Assembly: GCA_035535035.1 (NCBI GenBank)
Contig: DATLQW010000069.1
Location: 1-16,361 of the forward strand
Direction: 5' to 3'
DNA from: JASHVB01 sp035535035
Lineage (GTDB): Bacteria; Pseudomonadota; Alphaproteobacteria; Acetobacterales; Acetobacteraceae
Length of the DNA: 16,361 nt
Shown here: piece after piece, positions 1 through 7,199 of the stretch
Position numbering within the stretch: position 1 is the first letter of the stretch
How the letters are laid out: every line of letters begins with the position of its first letter
Position numbers and translations under genes: made by a program
Notes under the pieces: model-generated
Database searches by the model: none
What the model saw: only the letters and a program-made list of their open reading frames with translations
What the model was told of the DNA's origin: nothing

Positions 1-157
1 ATATGCGGGATTCCTTGTCTTTTGCCCTCTTTTCCTTGATCCCGAGGGCCTCTTTCTCCCGCAGCTCCTTGTACGGGTCGATCGGGTCGAGATTCGACTG
101 GCGCTGATTGAGGTCGTCGAAGTCGTCATTCTGCGAGGAGACGCAGCTCTTTCCCAT
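1..157 (-). CDS. Partial hydrophilic hypothetical protein (runs off the left edge)
   Basis: An open frame begins at an ATG on the minus strand (157-155) and stays open to the first base, giving 52 residues that start MGKSCVSSQNDDFDDLNQR. The visible part is strongly charged: Asp/Asn/Gln-rich first, then Lys/Glu-rich, with no hydrophobic segment, so a soluble or disordered protein is expected. I do not recognise a family. No convincing ribosome binding site was seen upstream of the ATG. It lies divergent from the degraded acetyltransferase. It could be chance coding; the absence of stops over 52 codons is weak evidence in GC-rich DNA, although this stretch is less GC-rich than the rest. Confidence 0.3.
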   Translation of the reverse strand, partial: MGKSCVSSQNDDFDDLNQRQSNLDPIDPYKELREKEALGIKEKRAKDKESRI

Positions 158-262
158 ACGGAATTACCTATTGCGCGAAAGCCGAGCTGCTCACGCGGTG
201 CCCCCGCCGGACCGGTTCGCATCCCCCTGCAGAAGCGGCGCCTCCGCGAGGCCGGGCGCGGC

Positions 263-589
263 ATGCCCGTAGGCAGCCGTAAGGCGCTGTCGCAGCGCCG
301 GCCAGTCGTCCGGCTGCGGCGGCTTGGCGCGCTGTGCGGTGAAATCAAGCGGATGTGGACCACGCCGGAAGTACGTGGCCTCGGCATCGCCCGCCGGGTG
401 CTGAACCGGCTGGAGGCGCTGGCCCGCGAGGCCGGGATCCGCACGTTGCGGCTGGACACGAATCGCGTGCTGGCCGAGGCGCAGGCGATGTACCGGCGCG
501 GAGGGTATCGGGAGATCGCCCGTTACAACGACAATCCCTACGCGCACCACTGGTTCGAGAAGGACGTGGGGCCGGGCGTTCCGCGGTGA
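263..589 (+). pseudogene. GNAT-family N-acetyltransferase, C-terminal half with eroded N-terminus
   Basis: The frame encodes the C-terminal half of a small GNAT acetyltransferase (acetyl-CoA donor, acceptor unknown). Visible are the EIKRMW strand, the RGLGIARRVL acetyl-CoA pyrophosphate loop (R/Q-x-x-G-x-G/A type), the LRLDTNR strand, the AMYRRGGYREI segment and the closing YAHHWFEK that typifies one GNAT subgroup. Full members are about 150-170 residues; only about 80 conserved residues remain. The usual preceding strand (G-x-P-V-G-C-G-x-L) appears in another frame at about 300-330 as GQSSGCGGLA, and an in-frame TAG at 270-272 blocks that frame further up. At least one frameshift and one stop therefore separate the N-terminal half from the rest. 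The 108-residue ORF itself could still be translated but would lack half the fold. Confidence 0.55.
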
Positions 590-696
590 AACGGCCGAAA
601 CAGCTCCCGGGATATCCCTTCTATTCAGGCAAGCGCCAGAGAGATCCATAGTCAGGCCGGTAATCCCCTGCGCCCCGTGAGGAGTAGGCTTCCTGG

Positions 697-873
697 GTGC
701 GAGAAGCGCCGGAACCCCCTCCCCTGCCCCGCCGCTTGCCCCTCTACGGCTACGCCCGCGTCAGCACCATCGACCAGGACCTCGCCGTCCAGCGGGCGGC
801 CTTGAAAGCAGCGGGCTGCGACGTCATCCGCGCCGAGAAGGTCTCCAGCGCCCGCCGCGACGGGCGGAGCGAG
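697..873 (+). pseudogene. Serine recombinase (resolvase/invertase) N-terminal fragment
   Basis: The translation contains YGYARVSTIDQDLAVQ followed by RAALKAAGCDVIRAEKVS and RRDGRSE. This is the start of a Tn3-type resolvase/invertase catalytic domain, with the nucleophilic Ser in the Y-A-R-V-S motif. Homology stops after about 45 residues, where the family continues with an R-P-E-L-x-x-L-L helix; the following residues (HMIHDRPYHL onward) look unrelated. The original start is probably TTG at 736 (MPLYGYARVS), with GTG at 697 possible. The catalytic Arg residues, dimerisation helix and DNA-binding helix-turn-helix are absent, so it cannot recombine DNA. It differs in sequence from the second resolvase at 3509 and so is not a simple duplicate. 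Bases 874-1002 after it hold nothing I can identify. Confidence 0.7.
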
Positions 874-1089
874 CACATGATCCATGACCGGCCGTACCAT
901 CTCGCCCAGCGGCGGATATCACGGACGCAGCGTGTTTGGTTTATTGATCAGCCGACTGAGTTACTCGGATGGCTCCAAGCGTCGCATGGATGTCCTGCCA
1001 TCCTAGGACAAACGCTGATGCGGTGCCATTTCCTTTCTTAGCCAAACCATGAGAGTGATCAGCGTCGCGGCTGCTTCGTCGTCGTTTCG

Positions 1090-1866
1090 CTACAGCACCA
1101 TGTGGCGGGCTCCCTGAATTTTGATGTCGGGTTCGAGGACAGCAAGGCGTCCATTCCGAACATCCTCCGCAGCAAGCACCGTCGGAGCGATCAGAAGGCC
1201 GTCGCCAGCCAACGCAGCTTCGTAGGCCGTGTAGAAATGCCCGAAGCTCTGCCGTATCCCGTTTGTTTTCCGAACGTCGCACGCAGCCAGCCACCGATCC
1301 AGTTCGCCGGGTCTCGTACGGCTCTCCAAAAGTGGTATGTCCCTCAGAGTTTCGCAGTCGGCGCCGCGGATCAATATTGGATTGGCATAGGCCGCGAGCT
1401 CTTCCTGAAACAGCAACTCCTGTCGATAGCCCGGAGGAAGGAAGCCGTCGCGGCGGATCGCCGCGTCATGCGGCAATGAGAGCCAGTCCTCGCCCGTATG
1501 GGTCGTATGCACGCGCAGACGGAATCCGAGATCCGCCTGCTCGATTTGCGGTAGACGAGGCACAAGCCAATGCATGGAAAGCGTGGCAGGCACAAGGATG
1601 CGGAGCTCCTTGTGATCAACAGGGCGCCGCTCTATTTCGTCCAGGCCGAGTTGTATCGTCCCCATCGCTGCCGTCATGGCCTGGGCCAGTCTGCGTCCTG
1701 CCGCGGTCATTGCCGGCTCCCGGCCTCCGCTTTCAAATAGTGGCGTGTTCAGCCACTGCTCCAACGCACGCAGCTGTTTGGCAACTGCACCTTCGGTGAC
1801 GTTCAGCTCGGCGGCCGCGGTTTGCCTCGATCCGAGGCGGGCCATCGCCTCGAAGCAAGCCAGCAT
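1090..1866 (-). CDS. LysR-family transcriptional regulator with damaged ends (phnR-like position)
   Basis: A LysR-type regulator: winged helix-turn-helix at the N-terminus (AAAELNVTEGAVAKQLRALE), then a GcvA-like periplasmic-binding-fold effector domain with LRILVPATLSMHWLVPRLP. The ATG at 1866 falls inside the first helix. In-frame codons upstream read DRRPPLR, as in full-length members, and a GGGAGG lies 6 bases before an ATC codon at 1896-1894, exactly where a start is expected; an in-frame TAA sits at 1923-1921. At the other end, TAG at 1092-1090 interrupts the protein, but the frame continues with RNDDEAAATLITLMVWLRKE to a TAG at 1005-1003, resembling the usual LysR tail. The intact ancestor was probably 1003-1896. 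It is divergent from the phosphonoacetate hydrolase gene, as known for phnR-phnA in Pseudomonas fluorescens 23F, so regulation of that gene by phosphonoacetate is inferred. Confidence 0.75.
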   Translation of the reverse strand: MLACFEAMARLGSRQTAAAELNVTEGAVAKQLRALEQWLNTPLFESGGREPAMTAAGRRLAQAMTAAMGTIQLGLDEIERRPVDHKELRILVPATLSMHWLVPRLPQIEQADLGFRLRVHTTHTGEDWLSLPHDAAIRRDGFLPPGYRQELLFQEELAAYANPILIRGADCETLRDIPLLESRTRPGELDRWLAACDVRKTNGIRQSFGHFYTAYEAALAGDGLLIAPTVLAAEDVRNGRLAVLEPDIKIQGARHMVL

Positions 1867-2010
1867 CCGGAGTGGTGGTCTGCGATCCCGAGCGATGTCT
1901 TGCCTCCCTTGATGCGACGGTTAGGGCCCGGGAATTTCTGGCCGCGTTCGGCGGAAAAAAAGTCGCTCGCCCTTGTGAAGCTTAACGCTCATGTCTGTGC
2001 CCGGAAAGAG

Positions 2011-2016
2011 AGGAGG
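2011..2016 (+). promoter_or_regulatory. Shine-Dalgarno site of the phnA-like gene
   Basis: AGGAGG lies six bases before the ATG at 2023. It fixes the start of the phosphonoacetate hydrolase frame and shows that the gene was translated efficiently before the frameshift arose. Confidence 0.8.
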
Positions 2017-2022
2017 AACATC

Positions 2023-3289
2023 ATGCAGGACAACTCCACGCCGCAAAGGATCACGGTGAATGGCCGCACCTATGCGCTGCCGCAACGCCTTGTCGCGGTG
2101 CTCTGCCTCGATGGCTGCGATCCGGACTATCTCGCGGGTGGGCTTGCGGCGGGCGAGTTGCCCGGCTTCGCCCGCATCGCGCAGGAAGAGTTCGCGGGGG
2201 AGGCGCTTTCGCGCCCTCCCGAGCTTTACTAACCCCAACAACTGCTCCCTCGTCACAGGTGCGCCGCCATCGGTGCATGGCGTCTCCGGAAATTTCTATT
2301 TGGATCGCCGTACCGGCGAGACCGTCATGGTGACGGGCGACAAGGAGCTGAGGGCGCCCACCATCCTCGCGGGCATGGCCCAGGCCGGGGTGCCCACGGC
2401 AGTCGTCACCGCGAAGGACAAGCTCCGGAGCGCACTCGCGAAAGGCCTGCCGATCGGGCCCATGGGTATCGCCGTCTCTGCGCAGAACGCGAATGCCGCA
2501 CGGGCAGAGACGCATGGGATCGATGATCTCCCGGGCCTCGTGGGCCGCGGGGAGCCCGATCAATATTCCGCCGATCTCTCGCTTTTCGTGCTCGATGTCG
2601 GCGTTCGGCTGCTGGAGGAGGGCCGCGCCCGCCTGCTCTATCTCTCCCTCTCGGACTACGTGCAGCATCGGTACGCGCCATCGGAGCCGGAAGCGCACGA
2701 CTTCCACCGCGCGGTCGATGCCCGGCTTCGGCGGCTGATGGAACTCGGCTGCCTCATCGGCGCAACCGCCGATCACGGTATGCACGATATGGCAAAGCCG
2801 GATGGCACGCCCAACGTGATCTTCGTGGGAGACGTGCTGGATGCGCGGTTCGGCGTCGACACCTGCCGGGTGATCTGCCCGATCACCGATCCCTTCGTCC
2901 GCCATCACGGTGCGCTCGGCGGCTTCGTGCGGGTGCACATTGGCGCGGGCGGTCCATCGGTGAGCGAGGTAGTCGCGCATCTTTCCTCTCTGCCGGAAAT
3001 GGAAGAGGTGCTGACCGGGGCGGAGGCCTGTGCCCGGCACGACCTCGCGCCCCAGATGGAAGGGGACGTGACGGTGATCGCGCGCCTTGGCGTCGCTCTC
3101 GGCGCACGCGCGGCCGAGCACGATCTTTCGGGCCTCGCCGGCGAACGGCTCCGCTCCCATGGCGGGATCGCGGAGCAGCGTGTCCCCTTCCTGGTCTCGG
3201 CGCCGCTCGATCCCGTCTGGCGCGCGGCCCATCCGCGCCTCCGGAATTACGACATCTTCGACGCCGCGCTGAATGGAGCCGTCGCATGA
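2023..3289 (+). pseudogene. phnA: Phosphonoacetate hydrolase (PhnA-like), one frameshift
   Basis: Phosphonoacetate hydrolase cleaves the C-P bond of phosphonoacetate to acetate and phosphate; it is a two-metal enzyme of the alkaline phosphatase superfamily. The start at 2023 has an ideal AGGAGG. Metal and catalytic motifs are all visible once frames are joined: LCLDGCDPDY (first Asp), SFTNPNNCSLVTG (nucleophile Thr), LSDYVQHRY (Asp, His), ATADHGMHD (Asp-His), RSHGG (late His). The first 62 or so residues read in one frame and stop at TAA 2230-2232; from about 2213 (ALPSFTNPNN) the protein continues one base later up to TGA 3287-3289. One extra base near 2196-2212, in or after a GGGGG run, explains this. 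Total length of about 420 matches the family. As written, the product would be a 69-residue stub. A sequencing error is possible, but every neighbour is also broken. Confidence 0.85.
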
Positions 3290-3410
3290 GACGGCGCGCG
3301 CGTCGTTGTGTTGGATGGCCTGCGACAGGATATGGTCGGACCGGAGACGACGCCGGAGCTTCATCGATTCAGTGCGGCGGCGGCGACTTTCGCCGCGCAT
3401 CGGCTCGGCC
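3286..3410 (+). pseudogene. Alkaline-phosphatase-superfamily enzyme, N-terminal fragment
   Basis: Directly after the phnA stop, with ATG overlapping its TGA (ATGA at 3286-3289), comes a frame reading ARVVVLDGLRQDMVGPETTP then ELHRFSAAAATFAAHR. This is the first strand and metal-binding Asp (V-L-D-G-L-R) of a type I phosphodiesterase/nucleotide pyrophosphatase-like enzyme. The ATG is in a different frame from this text, so a one-base shift lies in the GCGCGCGCG run at 3293-3301. Homology ends near 3400-3410; the remaining roughly 230 or more residues of the family are missing and the sequence moves on to the serine recombinase. The overlap suggests translational coupling with phnA in the ancestral operon. 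Substrate is unknown; a role beside phosphonate degradation is inferred from position only. Confidence 0.6.
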
Positions 3411-3508
3411 GGCTGCAGGGCGCCGAGCAGAACGGACACGGCCGATGAGCGCGACCGCGCAGGACCAAGCCGGCTAAACCACCGAAGCAGCGCCCCGAGG
3501 CCGCGTCG

Positions 3509-4101
3509 ATGCGCATTGGCTACGCGCGCGTGTCGACGCGGGATCAGGATGTCGCCATGCAGATCAAGGCCCTTGAGGACGCCGGCTGCGATCAGATCTT
3601 CACGGAGACCACATCGGGCTCGCCGCCAATCGCCCCGAGCTCGGCCGAGCGCTCAGTCATCTCCGGCCGGGTGACACCCCGGTCGTTTGGCGGCTGGACC
3701 GGCTCGGCCGGTCCCTCGCGCACCTGGTCGCGCTGATCACCGACTTCAAATGGCGCGGTATCGGCTTCCGATCGCTCATGGACCGGATCGACACGACGAC
3801 GCCAGCCGGCGAATTGGTATTCAACGTGTTTGCCTCCATTGCGCAGTTCGAGCGCGATCTGATCCGTGATCGCACCAAGGCCAGCCTTGAGTCGGCCCGG
3901 GCGCGAGGGCGCAAGGGCGGCCGGAAGCGCAAGCTCGACGCGAAAGCGTTGCGCGAAGTGTGCGCGCTGTAGAAAGATCCCCGGATCACCACAACGGAGA
4001 TCGCCGCGCGCTACAAGATCAGCCGTTCTGCACTCTATCGAGCTCTTGGCCGCGAGAAAGGAGCGGTAGCGTGCAGATCATCACCGGGATCATCGAAATG
4101 A
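3509..4101 (+). pseudogene. Tn3-type serine recombinase (resolvase), frameshift plus amber codon
   Basis: Nearly the whole of a resolvase can be read across two frames: MRIGYARVSTRDQDVAMQ with the catalytic Ser, then after a one-base loss near 3610-3618 NRPELGRALSHLRPGDT, VVWRLDRLGRSLAHL (catalytic Arg residues), the TTTPAGELVFNVFASIAQFE helix, ERDLIRDRTKASLESARARG and the basic GRKGGRKRKLD hinge. TAG at 3970-3972 interrupts the C-terminal DNA-binding domain, but the same frame continues KDPRITTTEIAARYKISRSA and LYRALGREKGAV, a normal helix-turn-helix, ending at TGA 4099-4101. Start ATG 3509 agrees with the family. It presumably arrived with a Tn3-family or plasmid module; no transposase or clear res site was seen beside it. 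The truncated phosphatase gene immediately upstream suggests that this element's arrival or a later deletion removed the rest of that operon. Confidence 0.85.
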
Positions 4102-4280
4102 TCCTACGTATGATCCTTCACATCGCATCCTGTCTGACCGTGCCGTTACCCGGCACGATAAACGTGCTGCTGTTCTTTGTTCTTGGTACCATTGGAATCC
4201 TTGGTGTGAATCGGCGCCGAAGTCCCGTTTCGGCGCCGATTCACATCAGTACCCGGACATGCGCGGCAGGAGCGTCGTGA
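4071..4280 (+). CDS. Small membrane ORF with a VPLP/PEP-CTERM-like tail
   Basis: From GTG at 4071, with AAGGAG seven bases upstream (4058-4063), a 69-residue frame contains two hydrophobic stretches: IIEMILRMILHIASCL, and INVLLFFVLGTIGILGV preceded by VPLPGT and followed by NRRR. The order VPLP - membrane helix - Arg cluster resembles the C-terminal sorting signal of PEP-CTERM/VPLPA-CTERM exported proteins. Here almost no exported domain precedes it, and about 20 extra residues follow the Arg cluster, crossing the terminator hairpin and 35 bases of the convergent TRAP gene. It may therefore be the relic 3' end of a larger gene, a small membrane peptide, or chance. Its GTG lies inside the read-through frame of the resolvase. 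Function unknown. Confidence 0.35.
   Translation: MQIITGIIEMILRMILHIASCLTVPLPGTINVLLFFVLGTIGILGVNRRRSPVSAPIHISTRTCAAGAS
4205..4245. terminator. Bidirectional hairpin terminator
   Basis: A perfect 17-bp inverted repeat (4205-4221 and 4229-4245, core TCGGCGCCGA) with a 7-base loop (GTCCCGT) sits directly against the TGA of the minus-strand TRAP permease gene. No long T-run follows on either side, so it would act through stem stability. It separates the decayed plus-strand strip from the intact minus-strand operon and would stop transcription from both sides. Confidence 0.7.
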
Positions 4281-6123
4281 TCTGCGGCACGAAGGCGATC
4301 AGCAGAAGGCACAACAGCAGAACACCGAGGTATTTCATGATCGGCCACACCGTCTCCTCCAGGGTCACGCCGCCAATCAGGCATGACCCGTAGAGACCCA
4401 CGCCCAGCGGTGGCGCGAACAACCCGATGCCCATGCCGACCACCAAGATGATGCCGTAGCTCAGTGGATCGACCCCCATCTGCCGGGCGACCGGCATGAG
4501 CAGCGGCCCGAAGATGATAAGCGCGGCTGCCCCCTCCAGCACCGATCCCATGACGATCAGGATCGCGATCGAGAGCAGCAGGAACGCCCAGCGCCCATGG
4601 GCCGATGACACCGCGACGAGACCCTCGGCGATGAAATGCGGGATCTGTTGCAGCGTCAGTACGTAGGACAGCGCCTGCGCGGTGGCGACAATGAACAACA
4701 CCATGCCCGATTTCACCGTGGCGTTGCGCATCACTTCGGCGGTGCCGCGCCAGGTCATTTCCCGGAACAGCACGCCGCCGACCACCAGTGCATAGAGGAC
4801 CGCGAACGCCGAAATCTCCGTCGCGGTGGCGAACCCGGACCGGAATCCGACGAAGATCAGGGCGATCAGGCCGAATGCGGCGATGCCGCCGCTGGTCATG
4901 CCCGAGACGCCGGCGTTCTCCCCGCCGATGATCGCCGGCGCCTTGGCGCGCTTGCCCAGCACCACCGCCATCACGATCAGCGCCAGCGCCATGACCGCGG
5001 ACGGCAGCAAGCCCGCCATAAACAGCCCGCCGATCGATAGGTTGGTCACGAAGCCGAGGATGATCAGGTTGACGCAGGGCGGGATCGTCTCAGCCATGAC
5101 CGCCGAGGCCGCCAGCAGCGCCACCGCGTCGCCCGGCTTCTGCCCCGACTTGCGCGCCGCCGGAACCAGGACGGACCCGACTGCCGCCACATCGGCCATC
5201 TTCGAGCCGGAGATCCCCGAGAACACCACCATGCTGAGCACCATGGCGACATCCAGCCCGCCGCGCAGCCGCCCGACGCCACGCTGCAGCACGCTCATGA
5301 TGCGAATGGACATGCCGTTCGCCTCCATGAGGTAGCCCACCAAGATGAAGAACGGCACGGCCAACAACACGAAATTGTCGATGCCGCGGGCGGTCTGTTG
5401 CGCGAAGAACTCGCCCGGAAGCATGTCGCCGGCCCAGACGAACACCAAGGTGGTCAGCGCCAACACGAAGGCGATCGGCACGCCGGCTACCAGGCAGACA
5501 ACGAACACCACCCCCATGGTCGCCGGCATCCCCGGCACCAGGCCCGGCGCCAGGGCAGACCAGCCAAACCACGCCAGGGCGACGGCTCCGAGGGTGGCTC
5601 CCGCCGCCAGCAGGTCGTCGCGGCGGTGCCGCCACAGCATGTCCAGCGCGAAGACGGTCATCGCGGCGGCGGCGAAGCACATCGGCGCGAAGAACGCTTC
5701 CTGTGGAATGCCCGCCCCAACCGTCTCTCCCGCGGTGCTGATCAGCAACGTCAGGCCGTACCAGCACAGTGAGACGGCGACCAGCAGGACGATGATGGAC
5801 GCCGCCGCGTCCACCCGCGCCCGCCACCGCGGGCGCAGGCGTTCGACGAAGAACATCACCCCCGCATTCTCGCCGCGTGCCAACGCCGCCGCCGCGCCGA
5901 GGAACACCACCGCGAGAAGCAGCGCCCGCGCGATGTCGTCACTCCAGACGAACGGTGCGGCGAACACGGAGCGCACCGTGACGGAGCCGATCACCACCAG
6001 AAGGTCGGCGACCAGCAGGATCGCCGCCAGGCTCTCGACCACCACCAGCAGGGCGTGGACCGAGCGTGCCCAGAGCGTCGGCCCTGGCAAGGGTCGAGGC
6101 CCTCGTGACAGGGCTTCGTTCAT
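4246..6123 (-). CDS. TRAP transporter fused permease (DctQ-DctM)
   Basis: A 625-residue inner-membrane protein joining the small (DctQ, about residues 20-180, four helices with the VWSDDIARALLL signature) and large (DctM, about 200-625) TRAP permease subunits, as in SiaQM-type fusions. DctM features include the VPFFILVGYLMEANGM scaffold segment, VFSGISGSKMADVAAVGSV, the AVMAETIPPCVNLIILG re-entrant loop and GIGLFAPPLGVGLYGSCLI. TRAP systems import organic acids using a sodium gradient and a dedicated binding protein, which is encoded just upstream (4-base gap), so the two are translationally coupled. Last gene of the operon, ended by the 17-bp hairpin. The substrate cannot be read from the sequence; the neighbouring enolase-type dehydratase and SDR suggest an acid sugar or similar hydroxy acid. 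Confidence 0.93.
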   Translation of the reverse strand: MNEALSRGPRPLPGPTLWARSVHALLVVVESLAAILLVADLLVVIGSVTVRSVFAAPFVWSDDIARALLLAVVFLGAAAALARGENAGVMFFVERLRPRWRARVDAAASIIVLLVAVSLCWYGLTLLISTAGETVGAGIPQEAFFAPMCFAAAAMTVFALDMLWRHRRDDLLAAGATLGAVALAWFGWSALAPGLVPGMPATMGVVFVVCLVAGVPIAFVLALTTLVFVWAGDMLPGEFFAQQTARGIDNFVLLAVPFFILVGYLMEANGMSIRIMSVLQRGVGRLRGGLDVAMVLSMVVFSGISGSKMADVAAVGSVLVPAARKSGQKPGDAVALLAASAVMAETIPPCVNLIILGFVTNLSIGGLFMAGLLPSAVMALALIVMAVVLGKRAKAPAIIGGENAGVSGMTSGGIAAFGLIALIFVGFRSGFATATEISAFAVLYALVVGGVLFREMTWRGTAEVMRNATVKSGMVLFIVATAQALSYVLTLQQIPHFIAEGLVAVSSAHGRWAFLLLSIAILIVMGSVLEGAAALIIFGPLLMPVARQMGVDPLSYGIILVVGMGIGLFAPPLGVGLYGSCLIGGVTLEETVWPIMKYLGVLLLCLLLIAFVPQITTLLPRMSGY

Positions 6124-6127
6124 CGGT

Positions 6128-7138
6128 TCAGGCCTTGGCGGTCCGGTGGATGGCGTCCAACATCGGCTTCGCGCTCGGTGTGGTCTTCAGGAATCGGGCC
6201 CACATCGGGGGCATGCGCTTGCGGAACGCGGCCCGATCGCAGTTCTCCACGGTGACACCCTTCGTCTGCAGCTCCTTGACGGCCGACGCTTCCACCTGCG
6301 CGGCGCGCTTGAAATGGTCGGCGGTCGCCGCGCGCATGGCCTGCAGCAGCCCGGCCCCCTGGGCGGGCGTGAGGCGCTTCAGCGTGCGGTCGCTGACGAA
6401 GGACCCGAACGGCGAATAGATATGCCGCGTCAGGGTGAAGATCTTTGCCGCCTCGAAGAACTTGGACGACAGGATGGTCGGCGCGTCGTGCTCCAACCCG
6501 TCGATCACGCCCGCCTGCAACGCGGTATAGACCTCGCCGAACGCCAGCGGCGTGGCCGCCGCGCCCATCATCTTCATCGTCTCGGTGACCCACGGACTCG
6601 GCAGCGAGCGGATCTTGCGACCGGCGAGCTGCGCGGGTTCGGAGAACTTGAACTTGGTGAGGAAATTGCGCGCGCCGAGATTGCGCCCCCAGGACGGCAG
6701 ATGCGCCCCCGCCCGCTGCACCAGCAGCGTCTGCAACGCCGCCGCGGTCGGTGTCCGGCTCGCGCGCAGCATGTGGTCGTAGTCATCGAACACGTACCCG
6801 AGATCCATCACGCCGAATTCCGGAACCACATTGCTCCAGATCGAGGTGCCGGCCAGCATCATATCGACCACCCCGGCCTTGAGCTGGCTGACGATGTCCG
6901 CTTCCTGCCCCAACTGGCTGTCGGGGAAGAACTCCGTCACCAACTCGCCCTTGGTGGCTTCCTTCAGCCGCGGCACGAACAGGTCGTACCAGATGCGGCC
7001 GGTGGAGAACTTTGGATCGTTGGAGAAGGAGGTGGAAATCTTCAGCGCCGTCGTGGCTCGTGCGCGGCCGATCAGCGCGGGAGCGGCAAGCAGCGTGGCC
7101 CCGCTGGCGAGCAGCGTGCGGCGATGGATCGTGGTCAT
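6128..7138 (-). CDS. TRAP transporter substrate-binding protein (DctP family)
   Basis: A 336-residue periplasmic solute-binding protein. The start at 7138 is set by GAGGAG seven bases upstream (7151-7146); an upstream in-frame extension lacks such support. The N-terminus MTTIHRRTLLASGATLLAAP ends in ARA at residues 26-28. It is an export signal with an Arg pair, possibly Tat-dependent, with cleavage predicted after Ala28. The mature part has DctP features: KISTSFSNDP, a GELVTEFFPDSQLGQEADIV segment, the AGVVDMMLAG strand, LAGRKIRSLPSP containing the Arg that clamps the carboxylate of ligands in this family, and GEVYTALQAGVIDGLEHD. It should hand a carboxylate ligand to the fused permease encoded four bases downstream. 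It lies 61 bases after the SDR gene, the longest gap in the operon. Confidence 0.93.
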   Translation of the reverse strand: MTTIHRRTLLASGATLLAAPALIGRARATTALKISTSFSNDPKFSTGRIWYDLFVPRLKEATKGELVTEFFPDSQLGQEADIVSQLKAGVVDMMLAGTSIWSNVVPEFGVMDLGYVFDDYDHMLRASRTPTAAALQTLLVQRAGAHLPSWGRNLGARNFLTKFKFSEPAQLAGRKIRSLPSPWVTETMKMMGAAATPLAFGEVYTALQAGVIDGLEHDAPTILSSKFFEAAKIFTLTRHIYSPFGSFVSDRTLKRLTPAQGAGLLQAMRAATADHFKRAAQVEASAVKELQTKGVTVENCDRAAFRKRMPPMWARFLKTTPSAKPMLDAIHRTAKA

Positions 7139-7199
7139 TGGCAGTCTCCTCGGTTTGTTACGTTTTTCCGGACAGGCAAGGCGGGGGCTTCGACGTGCG

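Noticed and set aside
1897..2022. LysR binding site of T-N11-A type between the LysR and phnA genes
   Set aside because: AT-rich patches exist (for example around AAGCTTAACG) but no repeat is convincing enough to call.
2051..3439. Long minus-strand open frame opposite the phosphonoacetate hydrolase gene
   Set aside because: It is a shadow caused by GC-rich third positions; its translation is low-complexity Arg/Ala/His-rich and the plus strand carries all conserved motifs.
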